Part shown: piece by piece, positions 17,001 to 24,907 of the stretch
Position numbering within the stretch: the first letter of the stretch is position 1
Layout: every line of letters begins with the position of its first letter
Origin: Coemansia sp. RSA 922
Taxonomy: Eukaryota > Kickxellomycota > Kickxellomycetes > Kickxellales > Kickxellaceae
NCBI GenBank assembly: GCA_027577415.1
Contig: JANBQS010000242.1
Location: forward strand, 1 to 24,907
DNA: 24,907 bases
Direction: 5' to 3'
Notes under the pieces: model-generated
Told to the model about the DNA's origin: nothing
What the model saw: only the letters and a program-made list of their open reading frames with translations
Database searches by the model: none
Position numbers and translations under genes: made by a program

Positions 17001-17653
17001 ATGCTAGTAGCGACGCGAAAACTGGCCTGGGTGCTCTGACATACACCTCAGATTCTCTGCTTGTGAACCAGCACACCGGAAAGGTTGTGTCCTCTGCGGA
17101 CGAGACAAAAGCTGGTGACAGCAGCGCCAATCGGAGTACTTTGGTGCTAATGGATGAGCCGTTGGCAGGGCCAAAGTCCGACAGTGAGGCCGTGTCTATG
17201 GACGAAGAAGGGCCAGTAGACTCTCCGCCGGCGCCTCCTATGGCCGAGCAGCAGGAATCAATCGCACCTGCTATTGACCCAGCTCCTGTCGAAACGTTCT
17301 CTGGCGTGGGAGGCGATTCTGAAATGGAGGGAGTGGAGGCGACTACAATGGCAGCTGACGTGGCCAACGCCGAAGCCACACTGCCCGTCAAGGCCGAGGC
17401 GGGGCAGGCGGCTGTGGCAGCACGCAAAGTGAATGTCGCCGAGGAAAAAGTTTGGTTCCTGAAACGTATCAAGGCAGACCCGGCTCGCTACGACGAAGAA
17501 GCGGTGTTGCAGCGTCTGGCTGAGCTACAGGGCAGCGCCTCGTTGACTAAGCCGCAACTGAAAGTTATTGTTGTTGCTGCTATTGCGGCGGCCAAGGCTA
17601 TGCGCCGAAAACAGCTTGTTGCTCGACTAGAAAGTAGTGGGGCGCACATTTAG
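14060..17653 (+). CDS. INTS6: Integrator complex subunit 6-like protein (VWA domain, 1197 aa)
   Basis: INTS6 is part of the Integrator complex, which cleaves nascent RNA from RNA polymerase II and recruits PP2A. The sequence shows the family landmarks in order. A VWA domain starts at residue 1 (MIFVFLVDTSVSM) with the MIDAS residues D8, S10, S12 and a TDG at D175. EPFRWDQRL starts at residue 204, then PMCMVMGG and LVNFERIDDNPA. PFDKYQID and VNLFVLPYNFAALW match the central beta-barrel region. HSVPIRDMGEYGAAL starts at about 782, then NMFGNPYRR near 820. A disordered acidic/Ser/Gly stretch covers about 840-1120. The C-terminus (about 1127-1192, KVWFLKRIKADPARYDEE to RRKQLVARLE) matches the INTS6/SAGE1/DDX26B C-terminal domain. 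The gene is intronless. It is longer than human INTS6 (887 aa) through insertions after the MIDAS, in the middle, and in the linker. Confidence 0.88.
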   Translation: MIFVFLVDTSVSMEQALSAGTFGAPTKKRDESQPDECLFGGEKDRVSRRWQRKGASFNSAGRTSQHSSTRLECAKTIIEQILANRGTFEQDRYMLVTYNSSGNNACICSNLKDPRSTLLSELRKLEANDRFSGGMSLTALFNQLSLMRGVFDLDTYGFGRYPTLSEPVHIVWLTDGASVVTPLGVQNKLNLPVNNTPWTEAYVEPFRWDQRLILVLLHELGDSQLCTGRQQSSESTLVPMCMVMGGTVHHVGAMHQAQRFVDSFAPARAGPNLNRPPGLAMAAPGVLVNFERIDDNPASQRNSDLRVLLHATPCAITNGPLPPPTDTPLAPVMPNGAQRGSVAGNSTYGNSAGLSALINGQLGYFPLPEAFWPETVVPPRAPGISGAPGQGLQPPAAAAGNWQIQRRSAHPTLGYSQVSTEWAVPPQFPFDKYQIDTHCNVAQKLLAAAQAAQTAHEAQGNRGPSKPVCWPVFVNGSYTTPKNSGFPFGILRPNTTRTAVNLFVLPYNFAALWKILGKLDAQVQSQHSSRSVVAMLPAWRREFEEYLQHTPGYYAIPLKRAFNLYGIPHGVFPKTFGQSIGMRNITQYSIRLHNIARKEWARIHPGSGVDGSGRPGPAAVALGLQRALTDFDPASDISHLVTNAFDVDRDHCLATLSAMRRVFVRECMAAPSAYFRANAIVPPSISAVKALDGASKFDMDVDGEGGDQEARFPLSPAVSPLMPPVATMDYSLYGLLQTPDGTLAGGKHLPGAVARQRGPGTQLSPLGGLVDVASEDDRDTRHSVPIRDMGEYGAALHHMKMQEARDPLLDERVAMQQRRNMFGNPYRRPPREPRGPNNNVLARNPELSAKLGLSRPTPRATASSAGAGGGGTNGNGGSPIRVDVDDEAGASAGLEIESEAEINELVIDKMLDDMPVDASNGASSADVGGNSGGNDNEAKGGKFWWMQRQDVPRRRSIKAPWRKNDDSWNINPWALLPSDNDASSDAKTGLGALTYTSDSLLVNQHTGKVVSSADETKAGDSSANRSTLVLMDEPLAGPKSDSEAVSMDEEGPVDSPPAPPMAEQQESIAPAIDPAPVETFSGVGGDSEMEGVEATTMAADVANAEATLPVKAEAGQAAVAARKVNVAEEKVWFLKRIKADPARYDEEAVLQRLAELQGSASLTKPQLKVIVVAAIAAAKAMRRKQLVARLESSGAHI

Positions 17654-18745
17654 AAATTTTTTGGTTGTTTTAATATAGTGATGGCTCACTGATTGTGCCT
17701 ATCTCTTTGCCATCTGCTGCACTGGCGATTGGCTGGCAATTAAAAAAGCAAGTCGACCGACCGTGGCTGAGGAAAAGGGACATCCGAAAGAGTCATGTAT
17801 ATTGATGGTGCATGCACCCAAAGAATGCTTGGAACAACGCGTGGGACCTTATTTTTTTTTTTTTTGCTCTTTCGGAGCTACTTTACTGTATTTTTTTCTT
17901 TTGGGCGAGCTCTCTCGCGCATATTCTCACGCGACATCAACTTTTTGAGTTTTTTTTTTTGGCACGTCAGCCTAGCAGTCACCTCTTTCTTTTTTCCAGT
18001 TTATTTTTATTTTATTTTAGGCCCCGCATGGCCTCGCTGGCGAGTCTTTTGAACCGCCCACTTTCTCTCTCCTTATTCTGATAACCGTGCTCCCTAGTTT
18101 TGAGTGTTCAATACTTTGGGGTGTAGTTTCTGCTGATTAGGTGAGTGCTATTAACATGTAGCTTCGCATGGCGCTAGCTTGACAAGGGCCCGTGCATAAA
18201 GCCACGCGGCAAATGTGAGATCCACACTAGCATATATACTTGAGGCTTGGCACATATGACGTAGAGGCCTGGAACCTGCTCATTCCTCGCTGCGTATTGG
18301 CTGCTTGTATTTTGTTAGCCCCTGAGACCTATTTTTGGACCAAGTTTTGTTTCAAACATCTCCGATCTCCCCCGTTGTTATTCCAGCCACGCGCATCTTG
18401 AACGCTAGTCACATTCTTAAAAAAAAAATATGCTCGTAAGAGTGAATCTAGCTCCTACTTGCTACTCTAGGCTTAGCACAGGCACTACCCCCCAGGGTTG
18501 TGCGCCCCCCCCCCCTAGTTGGCTGCCACGCCTCACCTTTTTTGCGCATTTAATAAATGGCCCTGTTCCCCACTTCTTAACAGACTTTCTGTTCCTCCGC
18601 ACCTTTTTTCTTTTTCCTTCTTGTCCACCGGTCCAGCTCAATCTCTCTTTCTCTTTTCTTTTTTCTTGTCTTTAAACTGTATTATTATTTTCTTTGCGGA
18701 TGCTCAACTAACAGCTCTCTACCCACACACTTTTTTTTCATTCAC
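17654..18745. other. Long intergenic region before the protein kinase gene
   Basis: About 1.09 kb with no supported gene. It is strikingly T-rich on the plus strand, with T runs at about 17851-17865 and 17949-17960, many C/T-rich stretches from 17980 to 18745, and an 11-base C run at 18505-18515. The final 60 bases before 18746 are pyrimidine-rich, as in many fungal promoters and leaders. Several open frames of 60-90 codons in it are translations of poly-pyrimidine (Phe, Leu, Ser) and are not genes. No tRNA or other RNA gene was recognised. Confidence 0.5.
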
Positions 18746-21700
18746 ATGCCGATGACCCAACTAGTTTCGTCTAGAACCGTCAAAGCGTCCATGCATCCTC
18801 CGATACCAGATTTATCGTCACCTCGGTGTTGCCGCAGACACCGCAGAAACTCGGATGTTACTGCAGATAGCATACTGTCTAGACACTCTGTTTTGGCAGC
18901 TGGAAGCAGTATTGACGGCAATGATAAGCCTATCAGCCAGATAGTAGATGGGGCCGATTGCCGTCGCCAGGCCACATTCTCTTCGTTTCGCTACCAACGC
19001 CAGGACTCGGTCGGCGATAGCGAAGAACCCCTGAGCGGCGTATCGTCAGTACGCACAGCAGAGCCTAGGCGCGATTCGCACGTGTCAATCGGAAGCGCTG
19101 ACTCACTATCTGTAGAGCGCAATGGCAGCAGTCAACACCACGGTCTGTCCAGAAAGCACTCTGTGCCTCTTCACCGCAACAGCACACCCAATGTCAGTGA
19201 CGGGTCTAGCAGCAGCAGCAATACCGACAAGGGTGGCAACCCCGGCAACAGCAGTAGCGGCCTGCCGAGCAGCAAGGACACGCCTGGTGCAGCGATGCAT
19301 TCGGTCGGCGCTTCCTTTATCGACGCAATCAAGCGAAACACTCATGACGAGCCCATGTCGTCCTCAAAGGCCTTGAGGATATTCAACACGGTGTTCCCTG
19401 CCATGCACAAGCAGCAGGAGCAATATACTTTGCGCGCGGGGGCAGCCATGCCCGAACACGACCCCTCATGTGGGCAGTGCGTCTCGGAGGCCATGGTCAC
19501 GGCGCACCAGGCAGCGGCAGCCAAGGGGGCTGATTCGCTTGGAAATGGCCACAGCGAGTTGCGCATGAATCTGGGTGACGGTCGCAACGCTGTCTACGTT
19601 GCACCATGCGAGAAACATTTGGAATGCCCGCTCGAGAAGAAGGGAAAGTACCTTATCCACACCAATAGGCCTCGGATAATGGTAAGTTTATTTTTTTGTG
19701 CGCCCCTTTGAACTGTGGCTCTGTTTCAGATTCGTGCCCTTGCTGTCTCAGTCACACCCACGTATGCACGTAGGATATTATTCGCTGTCCGAGCCTAGCC
19801 CATCATGGCCTAGCCTTGCTCCTACTCATAGAGGGCGTCACCTGCCTTCTGTGAGTTTATGTGCGCTTCGTGATGTCTCGCATTTTGCTCCGGAGTAAAG
19901 CTTAAACTGAGGAATCTCTTTTTGTGCAATTTATGCGATGTGTGTGCATATGTTGCTCGAGGAGCCCATGATTTTTTTTGCACACAATCTTGCATAATCG
20001 CTAGCTCTGTTCTCACATGGGGAGATTATTCTCAGCACTTATCCTATCTGTTTGGCATCCTTGTCCCGTGTTCTCCTTGCAACAAAAACTCAAAAGTTGC
20101 TAACAGGACAATGCATTCTGCGGCGTTTATCCCTCCAATTACATTTACTCCTCGTGTGTAGACTGACATGTCCAAGGTCGAGTTTGGCATCCGCGTCGAT
20201 GGCTGGAAGCGAGTTGTTTTCAAGACGGTCAACGACCCAGCCCTGGCCGAGCGCGAGCTGTCGTTTTACAAAAAGGCCGCTGTCAGCGACTCTGAGCATA
20301 TCATGCACTTGTTGGATGAATTCGCCGACAACTCGAACAAGCACGTCATGGTGTTTCCACGCATGAGCAACGCCTACATCCATGGCCACGACCTGTTTAA
20401 GATTGCTCACATTGCTCGTCAGCTATTTTTGGCTCTCGAGGACTTGCATCGTTTGGGCATTGCTCATTTAGACATCACTCCGACCAATCTAATGGCCGAC
20501 CCCGACGACGCCTCGCATATTGAGGTCATCGACTTTGGCTTGGCGTGTGACATTGCCGAGTCTGAGGACGGCCTGCTTCCTAGCCGCGGCACTTGCGGCT
20601 TTGTCGCGCCAGAAATCCTGGCTGGCGAAGCTCGAGACTTGCGCGCCGATGTTTACAGTGCCGGCGTCGTACTGGGTATGATGCTGCAAAGCTATCTACC
20701 CACCGTTAGTCTGCGACTGTTGGGAGGTCCGCTTATCCGCTCGGACACGACCGACATGATAATTTCTCAGATAGACGAGCTCCTCGACGCCTACAAGTAC
20801 GTGCCCGCCTCAGCCGAGTTTGTCGAGTGCAACACCACATATGTAAGGCCTGTTTGTGATATTCAGCCGTCCGTGCCTATGGCGCCAATAAGCCTTTCCC
20901 GGGTGTCATCTACTGAGACATCTAGCGTCACTTCAGCAGTGTCCGTTCTTGGGTCGCTGCCATCGGCGAGGCGCTTGACGCAAGCGCGCGGGGATGTGTG
21001 CTACCGAAACTCGCGCAACTACTCTGACGACGACGACGAGGCCGCAGCCTATGCAGCGGCATACGTAGGTGGCGGAGCATCCATGTATGGCGGCTATGGC
21101 AGTATTAGCGATGACGACGATGACAACGACGTCAATTCAGGTAGTCATCGATCCAATGGATTTGGCTCGTTCTTCAGCCGCCATAGCGTGATCAACTCTT
21201 GCATCGAGAACAGCAGAGCCGAGCCAAGTCACTTGCAGAACGAGTCGCTCAATGGCAGCTGCGGGCGACCCATCTATGCCAGCGCCAGCGCCTCGGCTAC
21301 GTGCTTTGAGGACGACTATGCCAGCCTCAGCGGCGGGTATTACAGATCGCCCAACAACACGCCAGTATACTCGCGCAGTCTTCATGGCAGATCATCCAGT
21401 GGACGGGCCTCCGGATTGACAAGTCTCCTTGGCAATATGCCGGATGGCCACTCTAGCACCAGATACAAGCCTGTAGCGACGACGACGTATCCGAGAAATG
21501 CTGTGCCCAAGGCGATGAGCATATATCCCGTGTCAAGTTTCCAGTCCGGCGCTAATGAAGCTGGCGCCTCTGCTCGAAAGCCTGGCCGCGTTCCACTCGC
21601 TGTGCTCCACGCCGCTGACTTGCTGCGCTGGACCTTGCAAGTGAATCCCCACTGTCGACCGACCGCTGCTCAGGCACTGAATCATCCATTGCTTGCCTCT

Positions 21701-22213
21701 ATCGAAATCAATTCGGCCAGGCGTCGGGCAGTCACTCCATCGGGGGCTGTCAAAGTGGGCGTTGGCTTGGACAGCACAACTCCAGAGTCACCAAAGAGCC
21801 GTTGCTGCACTGCGTCGCCAAACTGTGGTGATGGCTCGTGTGCGTTTTGCCTTGATGCTGGACTGGCTAATCTGCCGTTGGCGCCTCATATGCCCAGTGG
21901 CGTGGTGTCAGAGAGCACTACGAGCGCAGTAACTCCAGAGCCATCGTCTGCTCCGCCAGCCAAGAACCTGGACTTGGACTTGGACTTGTTCAAGGATACG
22001 GCAATAAGCGACATGTATTTGTGGGAGAGCGAGATGTACTCGAGATTGGGTCGGTCATCGACATGTGGTCATGGCAATGACCGCATGGATGTCGACGGGT
22101 ACACTGGCAACCACCACAACTTGCACTCGTACAGCAGCGTCCAAGACGAGGTGACCAGCTTTTATACGTCTGTATCTGGCAACTATGATGATATTTCCTG
22201 CTACTTTAGTTAG
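18746..22213 (+). CDS. Divergent protein kinase, non-RD type, with long kinase insert (995 aa, two exons)
   Basis: Exon 1 (18746-19681) and exon 2 (20162-22213) join at phase 0 to give 995 aa. The junction falls inside the N-lobe: YLIHTNRPRIM, then TDMSKVEFGIRVDGWKRVVF. Residues 1-230 are Ser-rich and disordered. Visible kinase residues are K333 (VVFK), E344 (RELSFYK), the catalytic loop HLDITPTNLM at 414-423, DFG at 436-438 and APE at 461-463, with RADVYSAGV after it. A low-complexity insert of about 250 residues (Ser/Tyr/Asp-rich, DDDDEAAAY, SDDDDDN) separates this from the last kinase helix (LLRWTLQVNPHCRPTAAQAL, about 798-817). The Arg of HRD is Leu and the catalytic-loop Lys is Thr, but the Asp and Asn are kept, so activity is likely. 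The GTCGFVAPE loop and large insert recall Cdc7/Hsk1, though overall similarity is too weak to assign it. Confidence 0.8.
19682..20161 (+). other. Intron of the divergent kinase gene
   Basis: Donor gtaagt follows ATG at 19681 and the acceptor is tgtgtag ending at 20161. The length is 480 nt, phase 0. It is several times longer than the ATP5 introns. Joining the exons restores a continuous kinase N-lobe. A small internal exon cannot be excluded, but none is needed. Confidence 0.78.
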
Positions 22214-22445
22214 TCGTCGTTTGTAAAATAAAACACGTGACTGTAATGTCATTGGCTGGTGCTAAATCAGCGAGAAAAATTTTGCTCAAGTCTGGCAAAG
22301 ACCCCCAGGCTCAAAAGAAGCGAATTTACAAAGAGCTTAAAAAATGTAATCCAAGCGAAGCAGTCCTTTAGCATTTCTCTTTTGCTTGCCTACAGATACC
22401 TCTATTTTTTTCTTTACACATTTAGCGAAGGCAATTAACCTAAAA
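22214..22445. other. Intergenic region between the kinase gene and eIF3b
   Basis: This 232-bp spacer has AATAAA at 22227-22232, just after the kinase stop, as a possible poly(A) signal. CACGTGAC at 22234 may act for eIF3b, and a T-rich leader lies before the ATG at 22446. Confidence 0.45.
22234..22239 (+). promoter_or_regulatory. Palindromic E-box CACGTG upstream of eIF3b
   Basis: CACGTGAC 212 bp before the eIF3b ATG, the core of a Cbf1-type site. The same core lies upstream of the INTS6-like gene. No other control element is evident in this short spacer. Confidence 0.35.
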
Positions 22446-24674
22446 ATGGTAGCACTTAGCATTGATAATCTGCCCGCCAGCGAGGAGGAGCTTGACTTTA
22501 GCGATCTGGAAAGGAGATTCGCGATTCCCGAGCAAGAAGAGACGCTGGAGAATGTCATCTTTGTCGACAATCTCCCAGTTGTCGAGGAGGAGAAGGAGGC
22601 GAAGCTGATCGCCTACATTACAAAGACGCTGGTGAAATTCGGCAAGGTTAAGAAAGATGGCGTGCACATGCCCAAGGACGATTCGACTGGCAAGGTGATG
22701 ACCAAGGGGTACATGTTTGTCGAGTACACGACGGCCGAGCAGGCGCAGGCGGCTATCCGTGGGCTGAACGGGTTTAAGTTTGACAAGAGCCACATTCTGC
22801 TGGCCAACCGGTTCATGGACGTTGAAAAGTACAGCGAGGTTGACGACGTGTACCGCGCGCCGCCCGTGGAGGCGTATGTGGAGCGCGAGCACTTGAGGTC
22901 GTGGCTGGCGGACGACAGCGGTCGCGACCAGTTTGCCATGTACGCGGGTCAGGATCTGACTGTGTTCTGGAACGAGCCTGAGCTGCCCGCTGAGATGGCC
23001 CATAAGCGCACCAACTGGACCGAGACGCACGTGCAGTGGTCGCCCTTGGGCTCGTACATGTGCACGTTCCACCGGCAGGGACTTGCGCTGTGGGGCGGAG
23101 AGTCGTGGAAGAAGCTTATGCGCTTTGTGCACCTTGGTGTGCGCGTTGCTGACTTTAGCCCGAGCGAGCGGTACCTAGTGACGTGGGCGAGCGAGCCCAT
23201 CAGCATTGAGGCCGTTAACCAGTATCTGGGCGAGGGCAACGAGCACCAGAACCCCTACACTGTTGACGATGAGGGCCATACGACGTGCGTGTGGGACGCG
23301 TACACTGGCAGCCTCTTGCGGTCGTTCCCTACGATCAAGGCTGAGGACGGCAAGACGGCGAAGGCCAGCTGGTCGCAGTTCAAGTGGTCGCCTAGCGAGC
23401 GGTACCTGGCGCGTATGACGCCTGAGAGCGGTCTGTCTATCTACGACGTGCAGACTATGGGTCTTGTGGACAAGAAGGCTATGAAGGTGCCGGGTATCCA
23501 GGACTTTGCCTGGTGCCCGCACACGATCATCGACCCGCGCACGAACGTCGCCAAGCCCGAGATGATCGCCTACTGGACACCCGAGGAGGGCAATCTGCCA
23601 GCGCGTGTTAGCCTTATTTCGGTGCCGAGCAAGACTTTGGTGCGCACGAAGAACCTGTTCAACGTGTTTACTTGCGCCTTGCACTGGCACCCGCAGGGCC
23701 AGATGCTCTGTGTGCGTGTGCAGCGGTATACCAAGTCGCGCAAGTCGCAGTACACTAACCTGGAGATCTTCCGTACTAACGAGCGCGACGTGCCTGTTGA
23801 CGTTATTGAGCTCAAGGATAGTGCTGTTATCTTCGAGTGGGAGCCTGTTAGCGAGAACTACCGCTTTGCCATTGTCCACTCTGATGACCCGAACCCACCT
23901 CCGATGAACGCTAGCCGTATGGCCACTGCTACTGTCAAGACCAGCGTCAGCTTCTATGCGTTTGAGCGGCAGGGTAAGCTCGTGCAGAAGGAGGGGTTCA
24001 AGTTGCTCAAGACTCTGAGCGGCAAGAACACCACGAACCTGAAGTGGTCGCCGCAGGGCCGTCACATTGTGCTGGCTACTTTGCGTACCATTTCGGCGTG
24101 CCCGCTCGAGTTCTGTGACGTTGACTTTGACCAGTCTGCGGCCACCAAGAGCGGCGACGCTGGTGACGCCATTACTGTGCTGGAGACTAGGGAGCACTAT
24201 GGCGTGACTGATCTGGACTGGGACCCGACTGGCCGCTTTGTCGTGAGCTCTGCGTCGTCGTGGCGCCACACTATGGAGAACGGCTATGTGCTGTGGGATT
24301 TCAAGGGCCAGCAGCTGAACAAGGCCAGCGTTGACCGGTTCAAGCAGATTGTCTGGCGCCCGCGCCCGCGCTCGCTGCTCACTGAGGAGCAGAAGCGCGA
24401 GGTTAGGAAGAACCTCAAGGACTACTCGAAGGAGTTTGACGACCAGGATGAGCGCAAGATCCACGCTGCTGATGCTGAGCTTATGTCCTTCCGTCGCCGT
24501 CGTATCTCCGAGTGGGTGGCATGGCGCGAGCAGGTCGAGTCCAAGCTGCAGGCTGACACTGAGGAGGCCCTGTCGAACGGATATAAGCTCCCTGCTATGT
24601 CTGACAACGAGGACTTTGTCGTTGACGAGCTTGTTGAGGAGGTCATTGAGGAGAAGGAAGAGATTATCAACTAG
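22446..24674 (+). CDS. PRT1: Translation initiation factor eIF3 subunit b (Prt1), 742 aa
   Basis: Scaffold subunit of eIF3, which binds the 40S ribosome and bridges eIF3a, g, i and j during scanning. The start at 22446 (MVALSIDNLPASEEELDFSD) is the first ATG of the frame. An RRM covers about residues 36-125 (VIFVDNLPVV as RNP2-like, GYMFVEYTTAEQAQAAI as RNP1-like). It is followed by the linker with DQFAMYAG, then a nine-blade WD40-type propeller, about 185-640. Family motifs include VQWSPLGSY, FSPSERYLVTWAS, FKWSPSERYLARM, LKWSPQGRHIVLATL, LDWDPTGRFVVSS and GYVLWDFKGQQL. The C-terminal helix (about 660-715, RRRRISEWVAWREQVES) and acidic tail match the eIF3i/g-binding end. The length fits yeast Prt1 (763 aa). 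Codon use is strongly biased to C/G endings, as expected for high expression. No intron is seen. Confidence 0.96.
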   Translation: MVALSIDNLPASEEELDFSDLERRFAIPEQEETLENVIFVDNLPVVEEEKEAKLIAYITKTLVKFGKVKKDGVHMPKDDSTGKVMTKGYMFVEYTTAEQAQAAIRGLNGFKFDKSHILLANRFMDVEKYSEVDDVYRAPPVEAYVEREHLRSWLADDSGRDQFAMYAGQDLTVFWNEPELPAEMAHKRTNWTETHVQWSPLGSYMCTFHRQGLALWGGESWKKLMRFVHLGVRVADFSPSERYLVTWASEPISIEAVNQYLGEGNEHQNPYTVDDEGHTTCVWDAYTGSLLRSFPTIKAEDGKTAKASWSQFKWSPSERYLARMTPESGLSIYDVQTMGLVDKKAMKVPGIQDFAWCPHTIIDPRTNVAKPEMIAYWTPEEGNLPARVSLISVPSKTLVRTKNLFNVFTCALHWHPQGQMLCVRVQRYTKSRKSQYTNLEIFRTNERDVPVDVIELKDSAVIFEWEPVSENYRFAIVHSDDPNPPPMNASRMATATVKTSVSFYAFERQGKLVQKEGFKLLKTLSGKNTTNLKWSPQGRHIVLATLRTISACPLEFCDVDFDQSAATKSGDAGDAITVLETREHYGVTDLDWDPTGRFVVSSASSWRHTMENGYVLWDFKGQQLNKASVDRFKQIVWRPRPRSLLTEEQKREVRKNLKDYSKEFDDQDERKIHAADAELMSFRRRRISEWVAWREQVESKLQADTEEALSNGYKLPAMSDNEDFVVDELVEEVIEEKEEIIN

Positions 24675-24699
24675 AAAATTTGGTTTCTGCTTTAATACT

Positions 24700-24870
24700 C
24701 AATAACACACTGTTGACATACAAATAATTTTAACCACTATATGTTTGCTTAAAAGCAAATTATGCCAAAGATTATTGATGTCTGGGTCGATTAATGCGCA
24801 ATACACAGTTGACATTTAGCCAAAAATAGATTTTAACCACAAGTTCATATATTTGCTAAAGAAATGAATT
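24700..24870. repeat. Pair of imperfect direct repeats in the eIF3b 3' flank
   Basis: About 24701-24764 and 24799-24868 share, in order, the words aataNacac-gttgacat, ttttaaccac, atatNtttgct and taaa, offset by about 100 bp. The region is AT-rich and noncoding. It may be an ordinary local duplication in the convergent 3' region. Confidence 0.5.
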
Positions 24871-24878
24871 ACACAAAC

Positions 24879-24907
24879 TTAACGGCTGGTTGCCTTGACC
24901 TTGGTGG
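24879..24907 (-). CDS. Possible 3' end of a convergent gene (partial, last 9 codons)
   Basis: Read on the minus strand the edge gives TKVKATSR followed by TAA at 24881-24879. The codons ACC AAG GTC AAG are the preferred ones seen in the highly expressed eIF3b gene, and the basic tail would suit a ribosomal or histone-like protein. Only nine codons are available, so this is a weak call resting on codon bias and the shift from AT-rich to GC-rich DNA at the edge. Confidence 0.35.

Noticed and set aside
16534..17472. 312-codon open frame antisense to the INTS6-like gene
   Set aside because: It lies opposite the low-complexity Ala/Gly/Asp linker. The Ser/Ala/Pro-rich translation is a by-product of composition.
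17763..18755. Open frames of 60-90 codons in the T/C-rich intergenic region
   Set aside because: They encode Phe/Leu/Ser low complexity from poly-pyrimidine DNA and have no conserved feature.
20162..22213. Kinase gene starting at the ATG at 20168 as a separate intronless gene
   Set aside because: That start would lack the first N-lobe strands. A gtaagt donor at 19682 and a tag acceptor at 20161 join it in frame to an upstream exon that supplies them.
23175..24464. 429-codon open frame antisense to eIF3b
   Set aside because: It mirrors the strongly biased codons of eIF3b. The translation is Leu/Arg/His-rich with no motif, and the sense gene is certain.
1..24907. CRISPR arrays, insertion sequences, tRNA or rRNA genes
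   Set aside because: No regularly spaced short repeats, transposase, terminal inverted repeats, or tRNA T-loop/anticodon patterns were recognised on either strand.

Overview
The window looks like nuclear DNA of an early-diverging fungus. Core genes are fungal in style: compact, few short GT-AG introns, C- or G-ending codons in the highly expressed genes. Accessory genes include an F-box/LRR-like protein, a decayed FunK1-type kinase and small duplicated proteins. Kickxellomycotina (Coemansia-like fungi) is my best guess. That placement is inference from gene style, not from a marker comparison.

Layout. Positions 1-2306 (minus) hold the N-terminal 768 codons of the AP-3 adaptor delta subunit, running off the left edge. 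Positions 2.4-12.7 kb are AT-richer and mostly accessory. They contain two tandem ~0.8 kb segments, each encoding a 99-aa secreted protein (2588-2887 and 4644-4943, minus), flanking a tandem 158-bp repeat and an 89-aa protein with a ubiquitin-like strand/helix order (4050-4319). Next is a 564-aa F-box/LRR-type protein (5945-7639), then a duplicated ~1.47 kb cassette. Each cassette copy carries a TATA-driven one-zinc-finger miniprotein (8045-8188; 9526-9657) followed by a C-terminally anchored membrane protein (8691-9155; 10150-10523, the second copy frameshifted). ATP5/OSCP of mitochondrial ATP synthase follows on the minus strand in three exons (10687-11586), then the FunK1-type kinase pseudogene (about 11868-12680, minus).

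Positions 12.8-24.7 kb are conserved plus-strand genes: TFIIH subunit Tfb4/p34 (12821-13777), a 1197-aa INTS6-like (Integrator subunit 6) protein (14060-17653), a 995-aa divergent protein kinase with one 480-nt intron (18746-22213), and eIF3b/Prt1 (22446-24674). A few codons of another minus-strand gene may begin at the right edge.

How they fit together. The core genes serve general functions (vesicle traffic, ATP synthesis, transcription and repair, RNA 3'-end/promoter-proximal control, translation) and are not an operon. The accessory block looks like a fast-turnover island of small duplicated genes, most with clear TATA boxes 94-155 bp upstream of the ATG. The most notable items are the INTS6-like gene in a fungus and the duplicated zinc-finger miniprotein plus tail-anchored protein cassette, for which I recognise no described system.
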